Positions 14,896 to 22,398 of a stretch of 28,541 nucleotides of DNA are shown here, one piece after another (positions within the stretch are counted from its first letter, which is position 1; the number at the start of each line of letters is the position of its first letter). A program made the translations under genes and the position numbers. Under the pieces are notes generated by a model. It saw only the letters and a list, made by a program, of their open reading frames with translations, searched no databases and was not told the DNA's origin. Source of the stretch: JAEYFP01 sp964566545. GTDB taxonomy: Bacteria > Bacillota > Clostridia > Lachnospirales > Lachnospiraceae. The DNA lies in assembly GCA_964566545.1 (NCBI GenBank), contig CAZMIX010000030.1, positions 1-28,541 on the forward strand, written 5' to 3'.

Positions 14896-16320
14896 ATGAA
14901 GAGGGGAGAAATCACAATTTTTCTGGCAATGCTGTTGTCCGGCATCTGCGCGCTGCTTTGTGTCATTATTGAGAGTGCGCGGACACAGGCAATGCGGTTG
15001 CAAATTGAAATACTGATGGATATGGGGTTGCATTCCTGTTTTGGTGAATATCATCAGGAGCTATTTGGGCGTTATGATTTGCTTTACATAGATTCCTCCT
15101 ATAATAAGGCAGCTGGAGGTGTGGAAGAGGTATTGACGCATCTGGAGCAGTATTTGAATGAAAATATAAGTCAAGGTACCGGCCAACAGAGTATTGGCGC
15201 GCAGAGTAATAGAGAAAAGTCCGGGATAGGAGGGCAGCAGGGAGATTGGTTCAAGCTATCCGTAGATACGGTGCGGGTCAAACAGTATCTTCTTGCAAGC
15301 GATTTTAACGGACATATATTTCAAAATCAAGCGGCGCGTTACTTGAAAAACTACGGGGACAGTTCTCGTTGTTTCGTTCTTGAGCAGGGTGCAAATAACA
15401 TAGTTCAGAATAGGAAACGAGATTTCTATGGAGAATGGGAAGTGATTCAGAACCGGATTGACGGATATGGGAAGTCCTTTTACAATCCGGCAGACGAAAT
15501 CAGAAGCTATAGCAACGGAGATCTTCTAAGGCTTGCAGTGGGAAACGGAGTTGCCGGACTCGCCGAACTTCCGTATCCAGAGGTTCCTTCTAAAAGAAGT
15601 ATGGAAAAAGGGAACTTGCCGCACATACAGCAGGAGATTGAGGACGCGGAACTATTGTTTGACGAATACATGCTGCAAAAATGTGCCGAATACACGGATG
15701 TATATCAAAACCGTGTCCTGTGCTGTGAATTAGAATATATTTTGTATGGAAATCCGAGTGACAGAGAAAATTTAAAACAGGCGGTGCAGGAACTGATGGA
15801 GCTTAGAGAAAGTGAGAATTTAAACTGCTTGCTGTCGGAGGAAGGAAAACGCGAGGAGGCTCAAAAGCTTGCTGAACAGCTCGTCGGAGCATTTGAACTT
15901 GCGGGTCTTACGGAAGCGGTTCGGGACTCCGTCATTTATGCCTGGGCATATGCAGAATCAGCAATCGAAGTCGGCCAATTGCTGTCAGGGGGAAGGATTA
16001 TGATAAAAAAGCAGGCGGAAGACTGGATTCTTCCGCTAGAAGAGCTCTTAGAATTTCCAAAATACATGGGAAGGCAGCGCGCGAGCGGCTTTACTTACGA
16101 GGAATACCTTGGATTTTTTTTACGCAGGGTTGAGGCGGATCAAAAGATAGCACGCTGCATGGATATTGTAGAGATAAATATCCGGCAGTCAGGAAATCAA
16201 TGGTTTCGGATTGACGGATGTGTCGAATACTTGGATGCGGAGGTCTTTTTTGAAAGCAGAAATGGATATCGCTATCAGATTAGACGTGAATTTGGGTATG
16301 AATTGCAAGAAACAAACTAA
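14896..16320 (+). CDS. DUF5702-like Tad-associated membrane protein
   Basis: A 474-residue protein with one N-terminal membrane helix (about residues 6-27, ITIFLAMLLSGICALLCVII) followed by ESARTQAMRLQIE, and a long extracytoplasmic region. This N-terminal layout (Arg-Gly, then a hydrophobic helix, then a conserved E[SG]AR) is that of the DUF5702 family, which by my recall occurs in Clostridial Tad loci in the place of TadG. A middle region (about 95-130) is Gln/Gly/Ser-rich. No prepilin Glu at +5 is present, so it is probably anchored rather than processed. The ATG at 14896 has AAGGTGG 4 nt upstream, 13 nt after the pilin stop. Assembly or minor-tip roles are inference. Confidence 0.78.
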   Translation: MKRGEITIFLAMLLSGICALLCVIIESARTQAMRLQIEILMDMGLHSCFGEYHQELFGRYDLLYIDSSYNKAAGGVEEVLTHLEQYLNENISQGTGQQSIGAQSNREKSGIGGQQGDWFKLSVDTVRVKQYLLASDFNGHIFQNQAARYLKNYGDSSRCFVLEQGANNIVQNRKRDFYGEWEVIQNRIDGYGKSFYNPADEIRSYSNGDLLRLAVGNGVAGLAELPYPEVPSKRSMEKGNLPHIQQEIEDAELLFDEYMLQKCAEYTDVYQNRVLCCELEYILYGNPSDRENLKQAVQELMELRESENLNCLLSEEGKREEAQKLAEQLVGAFELAGLTEAVRDSVIYAWAYAESAIEVGQLLSGGRIMIKKQAEDWILPLEELLEFPKYMGRQRASGFTYEEYLGFFLRRVEADQKIARCMDIVEINIRQSGNQWFRIDGCVEYLDAEVFFESRNGYRYQIRREFGYELQETN

Positions 16321-16344
16321 AAATAGAAACAGGAGTGATAGATA

Positions 16345-17199
16345 ATGATACTCTCTTTCTGGAAAAACAAAAAAATATCTCTCCGGATATGCAGACACCG
16401 CCCTTTCCATGAGCGAATCGACAGAAAGAGGGTGTTATTATCTGCCACTAAAGAGTCCGCAGGCAGCTTGACGATTGAAGCGGCGCTTGTGCTGCCTCTA
16501 TTTCTATTTGCCCTGCTATCCCTGCTATCCCTGCTAAGTCTGCTGCTTTTTTCTGTTCGTATGCAGGAGGCTCTGCATCAGCAGACAAAATACTTGGCAC
16601 AGCAGGCGTTTGTGGAATGGGAAACTGATGAGATCGCAGTACAGGAGGCGGTCGTGAAGGAGATCGGGGAGCCTCGGATAGAAAAGGCACCGATCAAAGA
16701 TGGTATGGCGGGGCTTGACTTTACGGAAACAGACTTATCAGACAGAGAGCTTATTAAGCTTACTGTCAGCTACGAGGCCATGCTTCCGTATGATCTGTTT
16801 CATTTATTCAATTACCGGTTTTATCAGAGCGGCTTTATACATACATGGATCGGCTTCGAAAAGGGAATCGACGGTAGAAAGCAAAACCATACAGAGGAGT
16901 ACGTTTATATTACGAAAGACAGCGAGGTTTATCATAGAGATCGGGAATGCAGTCATATCCGACTAAGCGTTCGGGCAGCTTCACCGGAGAAAATAGACGG
17001 TTTGCGTAATACTTCGGGAGGAAAGTATCATAGCTGTGAAATCTGTCATAGCAGCATCGGGAAGGCTCTGCTATATATTACGGAGGACGGTGACAGATAC
17101 CATAACAGTCTTTCCTGCAGCGGTCTGAAGCGAACCGTGACGGCGATTCCAATATCAGAAGTCGGAAGCCGAAGACCTTGCTCTCGGTGCGGGCAGTAG
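16345..17199 (+). CDS. TadE-like pseudopilin with two C-terminal Cys/His modules
   Basis: A 284-residue protein. A basic 40-residue leader ends in Gly40, followed by SLTIEAALVLP with Glu45 at mature +5: a good prepilin peptidase site. The membrane helix spans about 46-70. After an extracytoplasmic region (71-185) come two related modules: YVYITKDSEVYHRDRECSHI...CEICH (about 189-236) and LLYITEDGDRYHNSLSCSGL...CSRC (about 241-283). Each has YIT-x5-YH-x4-C, then a CxxC about 30 residues later, a pattern seen in small metal-binding Ada-like Zn modules. This is unusual for a TadE. AGGAG precedes the ATG by 9 nt. The protein could carry a metal-binding tip or adhesive domain (inference). Confidence 0.82.
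   Translation: MILSFWKNKKISLRICRHRPFHERIDRKRVLLSATKESAGSLTIEAALVLPLFLFALLSLLSLLSLLLFSVRMQEALHQQTKYLAQQAFVEWETDEIAVQEAVVKEIGEPRIEKAPIKDGMAGLDFTETDLSDRELIKLTVSYEAMLPYDLFHLFNYRFYQSGFIHTWIGFEKGIDGRKQNHTEEYVYITKDSEVYHRDRECSHIRLSVRAASPEKIDGLRNTSGGKYHSCEICHSSIGKALLYITEDGDRYHNSLSCSGLKRTVTAIPISEVGSRRPCSRCGQ
16511..16537 (+). repeat. 9-bp tandem repeat inside a TadE membrane helix
   Basis: CCCTGCTAT (16511-16519) is repeated at 16520-16528 and, with one change, at 16529-16537. In frame it encodes LLS three times within the membrane helix (ALLSLLSLLSLLLF). Slippage would lengthen or shorten the helix by three residues without shifting the frame. Confidence 0.8.
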
Positions 17200-17228
17200 A
17201 TTAATAACATATTTATAAAGGAGATAAG

Positions 17229-17753
17229 GTGAAATTACTTGTATTTTTATTACTCGGAATATGCTGTTATACAGATCTGCGAAAGAGAGTCATTTCGATG
17301 AGGATACTGTTGACATTTTTGTTAATTTCCCTTTTATGGATAACACTTGCACAGCTGCCGCAGCTAGGGAAAATATTAAAGCTGCCGTGGATATTTGGAA
17401 ATGATGTTTCGTCTTGGCTGGAAAGAACTCTTTGCTGTCGATTATCCATAGGCAGCGTTATTAGGAGTCCGCTGCCGGGAATTATGCTGCTGCTTTGCAG
17501 CAAGCTGCTAAGAGGTGCAATTGGCGAGGGGGATGCTTATCTTACCATGCTTACAGGGGTAATGCTAGGAGGAGAAAATAACTTGCGTCTGCTTCTGGTT
17601 GCCTTGCTATTGTCAGCGTTCTGTGCGTTCTTTCTTATCCTTGTTAAGAAAAAAGAAAAAACAGCCACCTTTCCGTTTGTACCGTTTTTATTTTTATCAT
17701 ATATCCTTATTTTTATCATCACACCTGCCGCCGGATGGAAATTATGGTTATAA
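17229..17753 (+). CDS. Second prepilin peptidase (TadV-like, peptidase A24)
   Basis: A 174-residue membrane aspartyl protease with the family motifs Asp16 in YTDLRKRVIS and Asp102 in GEGDAYLTMLTGVMLG. Most of the chain is hydrophobic. The region between the motifs (about 45-80, KLPWIFGNDVSSWLERTLCC) is longer and more polar than in the peptidase at 9842, so the two are not recent duplicates. The start is GTG at 17229 with AAGGAG 5 nt upstream. It lies between the two TadE-like genes, which suggests it may process them, while the first peptidase may serve the Flp pilin; this division of labour is inference. Confidence 0.85.
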   Translation: MKLLVFLLLGICCYTDLRKRVISMRILLTFLLISLLWITLAQLPQLGKILKLPWIFGNDVSSWLERTLCCRLSIGSVIRSPLPGIMLLLCSKLLRGAIGEGDAYLTMLTGVMLGGENNLRLLLVALLLSAFCAFFLILVKKKEKTATFPFVPFLFLSYILIFIITPAAGWKLWL

Positions 17754-17810
17754 TCTGGCTTGCGTTTAAGATAAAATGAGGATGCTTGAGAAATAATCGG
17801 GGAGGGCAAG

Positions 17811-18305
17811 ATGAAAAAGAAGTTGAACGTAAAGAAAAAGTGTGTGCTAAGTGAGCAAAAGGGGAGCTTTACAGTGGAACTGGCGCTTCTGATGCCGCTT
17901 CTGATCGGAGTGTTTTTATTTATTTTCTTTTTGGCATATTATATGCATGACAGATGCATAATTGAAAAGGCCTGTTATGCCGCGGCATTGAGAGGAAGTC
18001 AGCAGAGTGAGCCGGATCATATGAAAGTCGTCGCGCAGGAAACACTCGATGAGGTAATTCCGGACCGGCTTCTGGGACGCTGGGAACTGAAACATCAGAT
18101 TGATGTGACAAGACAGGAGGTATGCGTTTCGGAAAGCGGAAATATGAAAATAAGGGAAGGCTTGCTAGTGTTGTTAATGGGAAAACAGTCATTTACGTTT
18201 TCTGCAAAATGCAGCGCAAAGCAAATAAACGAGCCTGTTTTTATCCGATCACAAAGAAAGCAGGGAAGAGGATATTGTTCAGAGCAGCTTATGAACGAAA
18301 ATTAA
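17811..18305 (+). CDS. TadE-like minor pseudopilin
   Basis: A 164-residue protein with a basic leader ending in Gly18, followed by SFTVELALLMPLLIGVFLF with Glu23 at mature +5, a canonical prepilin peptidase site. One membrane helix (about 22-44) is followed by an extracytoplasmic domain that ends with a basic, Gln-rich tail. GGGAGG lies just upstream of the ATG. It is smaller than the other TadE-like protein at 16345 and lacks the Cys/His modules. The 3' end overlaps the proposed TTG start of the FHA gene by 31 nt. Confidence 0.85.
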   Translation: MKKKLNVKKKCVLSEQKGSFTVELALLMPLLIGVFLFIFFLAYYMHDRCIIEKACYAAALRGSQQSEPDHMKVVAQETLDEVIPDRLLGRWELKHQIDVTRQEVCVSESGNMKIREGLLVLLMGKQSFTFSAKCSAKQINEPVFIRSQRKQGRGYCSEQLMNEN

Positions 18306-19561
18306 ATGGAAACTATTTGGTGCTGGCAGAAGAACCTCCAACCATTGATAAAAATGAATTTGAAATCCGGATGCTGCAGGAAAACAGTATTCCGGGCTTT
18401 CTGCGGTGCACGGTCAGATGCATCGACGGAAAAGAGCAATTTGCTTATGACATCACGTCCAGACAAAGCTTAAGAAGACTTTATGAGGAACAGGATATTG
18501 GTTATTCCGACATGAAAAGTATTCTTTTGGGAATGATGAAAGGCTTTGAAGCCGTTTCTGAATACTTTCTAAATGAAAAAAACTTGATTCTTCTGCCCGA
18601 ATATATTTATGCAGATATTGAAACGAAACAGGCCTTTCTTTGTTTTTATCCATTTTATCATGTGGATATCCATCAGTCCTTTCAGAGTTTTGCGGAATAT
18701 CTTTTACAAAAGACAGATCATACGGATGAAAAGGCGGTTGTCCTCGCGTATGCCTTTTATAAACAAATCACAAATGAGGACTATAATCTGTATCATTTAT
18801 TTGAAAAAGAGACAGCGCAGATGGCTCTAACAGATAGTATCCCTTATTATGAGCCAGATAATCAAGAGGTATCTGCGTATGAAATATCAGAAAATGCAGC
18901 GGCAAGTGAAACAACAGAGTATGAAGCGTTGGCGGGCAGCAAGGCAGAAAAAGTAATTTTTATGATAAGTGCGATGCTGCTGTTGTTACTTATAGGTTTT
19001 GTGTTATATCTGCAAATCTATGAACCGGTGCGAATTATAGATTTTTTCCCCTATGAAGCGTTGACAATTTTAGTTGCAGGAACGGGTGCCACTACACTTT
19101 TTTTGGCGGTATTGCTCTTTGGAAGGCAAAAGAAGATAAGGTGTGAGATGGAAATGGGACGGCGCGGCAGGAGGCAGGCGGAGCAAAAAATCGACGGAAA
19201 GCAGGAGAAAGCTTTGGCGGAGAAAAACTATTGCGGTGAGACAACGGACTTTGGCCAGGATGCGGAGCCGGTGCACCGCCTTGTGCGTTTTACAAAGGGG
19301 GAAGTCACCGAATTCAGATTGCACAAAACGCCGTTTATTATAGGAAAGAAAAAGGCTTTGGCAGACGGCATACTTACAAGCCCGGCCGTCAGTAGAATGC
19401 ATGCCAAGATTTATCGCGAAGGGAATAAGTATTATTTAATGGATTTAAATTCGACAAATGGGACGAGTAAAAATGGGGTTCGTTTGAATGCAAATGAAAG
19501 TACCGTCCTTGCTTACAATGATGAGATTGTTTTTGGAGGAGAACTATTTTATTTTCGTTGA
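18275..19561 (+). CDS. DUF6382-like membrane protein with C-terminal FHA domain
   Basis: A 428-residue protein in three parts: an N-terminal cytoplasmic domain (about 1-190) resembling DUF6382, two membrane segments (about 227-249 and 261-282), and a C-terminal FHA domain (about 339-428). FHA domains bind phosphothreonine peptides; the usual residues are present: Gly357 (followed by Lys instead of Arg), Ser373 and His376 in VSRMHA, and Asn395 in DLNSTNGT. The frame is open upstream, but TTG 18275 is preferred: it gives MFRAAYERKLNGNYLVL, where the family fold appears to begin, and GGGAAGAGG lies just upstream. Longer ATG starts (18122, 18209) overlap tadE deeply. It is probably a regulatory link between Ser/Thr kinases and the Tad machine (inference). 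Confidence 0.8.
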   Translation: MFRAAYERKLNGNYLVLAEEPPTIDKNEFEIRMLQENSIPGFLRCTVRCIDGKEQFAYDITSRQSLRRLYEEQDIGYSDMKSILLGMMKGFEAVSEYFLNEKNLILLPEYIYADIETKQAFLCFYPFYHVDIHQSFQSFAEYLLQKTDHTDEKAVVLAYAFYKQITNEDYNLYHLFEKETAQMALTDSIPYYEPDNQEVSAYEISENAAASETTEYEALAGSKAEKVIFMISAMLLLLLIGFVLYLQIYEPVRIIDFFPYEALTILVAGTGATTLFLAVLLFGRQKKIRCEMEMGRRGRRQAEQKIDGKQEKALAEKNYCGETTDFGQDAEPVHRLVRFTKGEVTEFRLHKTPFIIGKKKALADGILTSPAVSRMHAKIYREGNKYYLMDLNSTNGTSKNGVRLNANESTVLAYNDEIVFGGELFYFR

Positions 19562-19607
19562 CACTTTTTTACGGAAATGATACCCTTTTAGAAAGGAGTA
19601 TAAACTG

Positions 19608-20687
19608 GTGAAAGAGCGTCTGGAATATTTGTTAATGAAAAGTGCATATGGGAAGATACCATCTAATATTCCTGAGATTACGCTATATGCCAGTTATATG
19701 AGAGGAAGCGTTCAAGCGGTTCAGGTGATGGATTATCGGTTAGCGGAGCTGCTTACAAAGGAGCAGTATACCTTGGTGAACAGCCGGGCAAAGGAGTTTT
19801 TTCATAACGGAGGTTATGAGACAGTTCATCTGTTGACGGTTATTCTGACAGACGAAGTGCAGGAGGCGAAGAAATTTGTGCTGGATGACAAGTTCTGCTG
19901 GATCGTGGATGCGACGATCAACAGGCTTGTCGTGTTTGAAAATCAACCGGCTGATTTTTATGGACTCCGGAGTATCATTGAAAGTGCATGTGTGTCAGCA
20001 AACGAAGATACCGGCAATGCCGGATATTCGCAAGGGACACAGTCTACAAATCAACCGCTGCGGTCAAATTCTTCTTTAAGCGGAAAAGGCATTTTTGAAA
20101 GAAATTATGCGCCGATCAATATCTTTTTGATCATTGTTAATAGTATTGTCTTTATTTATCTTTCTATTATTGGTTCGACGCTCGACTTGGAGTTTATGTT
20201 AAAACACGGGGCGTTGTATGTGCCATATGTGATGGAAAACAATGAATATTACCGGTTTGTTTCTTGTATGTTTTTGCATTTTGGTATTCAGCATCTTGGA
20301 GGAAACATGTTTGCCCTTTTTTTTCTGGGGGACAATGTAGAGCGAGCTGTGGGCAAAATGAAATATTTGATTATTTATATTGGCAGCGGCCTGCTTGGCA
20401 GTGCGGGTTCGTTTGCGTTTGCTTATTTATTTAATTGGAATATTGTGTCGGCCGGTGCTTCGGGAGCTATCTTTGGTATTATAGGGGCGCTTTTATGGGT
20501 TGTTATAAGTAATAAAGGACGTCTGGAGGATATGACGACCTTTAAAGTCTGTCTGTTAATTTTTTATGCTCTATATTCCGGAATAACCGGTCAGAATATT
20601 GATAATGCCGCACATATTACCGGTTTGCTTGGCGGGTTTTTGTTGGCGGTGATTTTATACGAGAGGAAGAGAACATATGAAGATTAA
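19608..20687 (+). CDS. Rhomboid-family intramembrane serine protease
   Basis: A 359-residue protein with a soluble N-terminal region (1-165) of unknown type and a rhomboid core (about 168-352). Rhomboids cut membrane helices within the bilayer. The catalytic dyad is visible: Ser285 in GASGAIFG and His336 in AAHITGLLGG; the oxyanion-side motif HFGIQHLGGNM is at about 224-234. At least six hydrophobic segments are evident. The start is GTG with AAAGGAG 9 nt upstream. It begins 46 nt after the FHA gene without a visible terminator, so read-through from the Tad operon is possible. Substrates cannot be read from the sequence; membrane-anchored pseudopilins are one candidate set (inference). Confidence 0.92.
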   Translation: MKERLEYLLMKSAYGKIPSNIPEITLYASYMRGSVQAVQVMDYRLAELLTKEQYTLVNSRAKEFFHNGGYETVHLLTVILTDEVQEAKKFVLDDKFCWIVDATINRLVVFENQPADFYGLRSIIESACVSANEDTGNAGYSQGTQSTNQPLRSNSSLSGKGIFERNYAPINIFLIIVNSIVFIYLSIIGSTLDLEFMLKHGALYVPYVMENNEYYRFVSCMFLHFGIQHLGGNMFALFFLGDNVERAVGKMKYLIIYIGSGLLGSAGSFAFAYLFNWNIVSAGASGAIFGIIGALLWVVISNKGRLEDMTTFKVCLLIFYALYSGITGQNIDNAAHITGLLGGFLLAVILYERKRTYED

Positions 20688-21678
20688 TATTTACTATGGA
20701 GGCAGGGGAATTTTAGATGATCCGACGCTGTACGTCATTAATAAGATGCAGGAGGTGCTGACAGAGCTGAATGTAAAGGTTGAGAAATTCAATCTATACG
20801 AGATGAAAAATACAATTACGACGCTTCCGGCCACGATTAATGATGCGGATGGGATTGTCCTTGCAACTACGGTGGAGTGGTTTGGCATCGGCGGCTACTT
20901 ACTGCAATTTTTGGATGCCTGTTGGCTGTATGGAAATAAAGAGAAAATAGCTTCTACTTATATGAGTCCCATTGTCATGTCGACAACCTCCGGTGAGCGG
21001 GAGGCGAAAACAAGCCTTGCGGTCGCGTGGGAAATCCTCGGCGGTCTTCCCTGCAGTGGTCTATGTGGTTATGTAAATGATACGATGTCCTTTGAAATGA
21101 ATAAGGATTTCCAGAATATTATTGAGAAAAAGGCGGAAAACCTGTACCGCACAATTTCACAGAAGATGACAAGCCTGCCGGCAAGCAATCAAGCGGTCAA
21201 GCAGATAGTTGAGGTAACGAGTAATATTACATTGACTCCTCAGGAAACAGAGCAGCTTTCCAAATATGTAGCGGACGAAGCGTATGTGCAGCGGCAGAAG
21301 GAAGACATTCAGGAACTGGCCAGCTATTTCAAGGATATGCTGGATCACAAAAGTGTGGATGAAAACACAGTATTTGTGTCGGACTTTACGAAGAATTTTG
21401 CGCCGCATGGGATTGTAAATGCGAGCTATAAATTCGTGATCAACGAACGCAAAAAACCGTTAGTGATAGAGATTAAGGAAAGCGTGCTCAGTTGTTTTTA
21501 CGGTAATTATGAAAATCCGGACGTCTTATGTAAGCTTAATTCCGATATCATGAGCCATATTATTTCAGGCAGAATGAGCTTTCAACGTGCATTTATGTCC
21601 GGAGAAATGCAGGTGAAGGGTGATTTTAGGGTTTTGCGCCTTTTGGATCAGGTATTTGACTTTGGTTCTGGAGAATAG
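20677..21678 (+). CDS. Flavodoxin-like NAD(P)H/FMN oxidoreductase fused to SCP2 domain
   Basis: A 333-residue cytoplasmic protein. The N-terminal ~165 residues look like an NADPH-dependent FMN reductase/flavodoxin fold: MKINIYYGG strand, a helix, DADGIVLATTVEWFGIGGYL, and SPIVMSTTSGEREA. The C-terminal ~100 residues match SCP2 sterol-carrier-type lipid-binding domains: FVINERKKPLVIEIKE, then GRMSFQRAFMSGEMQVKGD and LRLLDQVF. Between them is a helical linker (about 190-230). Its substrate is unknown. AGGAAGAG precedes the ATG, which overlaps the rhomboid gene by 11 nt, so the two are probably coupled. The 3' end overlaps the convergent DHp gene by 31 nt. Confidence 0.82.
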   Translation: MKINIYYGGRGILDDPTLYVINKMQEVLTELNVKVEKFNLYEMKNTITTLPATINDADGIVLATTVEWFGIGGYLLQFLDACWLYGNKEKIASTYMSPIVMSTTSGEREAKTSLAVAWEILGGLPCSGLCGYVNDTMSFEMNKDFQNIIEKKAENLYRTISQKMTSLPASNQAVKQIVEVTSNITLTPQETEQLSKYVADEAYVQRQKEDIQELASYFKDMLDHKSVDENTVFVSDFTKNFAPHGIVNASYKFVINERKKPLVIEIKESVLSCFYGNYENPDVLCKLNSDIMSHIISGRMSFQRAFMSGEMQVKGDFRVLRLLDQVFDFGSGE

Positions 21679-21863
21679 CTGTAGCTGGCGAGCAGGGCTT
21701 TTAAAGTTTCCAAATCCTCCATAGTCTCGTTCCAGTATTTATAAGTCAGTACCTCTGGGTGCTGGAGCTGGATTACATACAATGATCCATATATTACAGA
21801 AAGCGGATTGATGATGTCGTGCATTGCACGTTTGTATGTGTTTTGTTCGTATGAACTAAGCAT
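21648..21863 (-). CDS. DHp-only mini-protein (histidine kinase H-box without ATPase domain)
   Basis: A 71-residue protein. ATG 21863 is chosen because AAAAGGAG lies 6 nt upstream; the frame stays open 30 nt further. Residues 12-60 form a two-helix hairpin typical of HisKA dimerisation/phosphotransfer domains: an H-box RAMHDIINPLSVIYGSL with His15-Asp-Ile-Ile-Asn-Pro-Leu, a turn at QHPEV, and a second helix WNETMEDLETLKALLASYS. No catalytic ATPase (N, G1, F, G2) domain follows; the frame ends in a short polar tail that overlaps the convergent SCP2 gene by 31 nt. It could be a Spo0B-like phosphotransfer or dimer-interfering protein, or a kinase remnant; its own good ribosome binding site argues against a remnant. 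Confidence 0.72.
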   Translation of the reverse strand: MLSSYEQNTYKRAMHDIINPLSVIYGSLYVIQLQHPEVLTYKYWNETMEDLETLKALLASYSYSPEPKSNT

Positions 21864-21987
21864 AGAATTCCTCCTTTTGAATGGTGGTTTCATTTGTTAT
21901 AGCTAACAAGTTTATTTATGTATGGCTATATTTTAGCAAAATGGAAATAAAAAAAAACGAAAATTTTGTCGAGGGAGATCTTAAAAA

Positions 21988-22398
21988 ATGATAAAAAATG
22001 ACTGTATTTTTTGTAAAATTTCAAACGGAGAGCTTCCATCTAAAACCATTTATGAAGATGAGGATTTCCGGGTGATTTTGGATGTTTCGCCAGCAACAAA
22101 GGGACATGCGCTGCTGCTTCCAAAGGCACACTACGCAGATATTTATGAACTGGACGAGGAATTGGCGGGAAAAGCGATGAGGCTTGCAAAGCGGCTTGCC
22201 GCGCAAATGAAAGAGCGACTTGGCTGTGATGGATTTAATTTCATACAAAATAACGGGGAAACGGCAGGGCAGACTGTCTGCCATTTTCATATGCATCTGA
22301 TTCCAAGATATCGGGATGATGGTCAAAAAATCGGATGGAACCCGACTTCTCCCTCGCCGGAGGAGCTTAAAATGATTCAAAATAAAATAACCGGCTAA
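21988..22398 (+). CDS. HIT family nucleotide hydrolase/transferase
   Basis: A 136-residue protein of the histidine triad superfamily, which cleaves nucleotide phosphoramidates or AMP adducts. The N-terminal CIFCKISNGELPS (Cys6, Cys9) is typical of Hint-like proteins, and the triad HFHMHLIPRY has His99, His101 and His103. RNNG-type residues (FIQNNGETAGQTV) precede the triad as expected. GAGGGAGAT lies upstream of the ATG. The stop overlaps the convergent murG stop by four bases (CTAA). It is a single-gene unit, divergent from the DHp mini-protein. The physiological substrate cannot be read from the sequence. Confidence 0.93.
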   Translation: MIKNDCIFCKISNGELPSKTIYEDEDFRVILDVSPATKGHALLLPKAHYADIYELDEELAGKAMRLAKRLAAQMKERLGCDGFNFIQNNGETAGQTVCHFHMHLIPRYRDDGQKIGWNPTSPSPEELKMIQNKITG

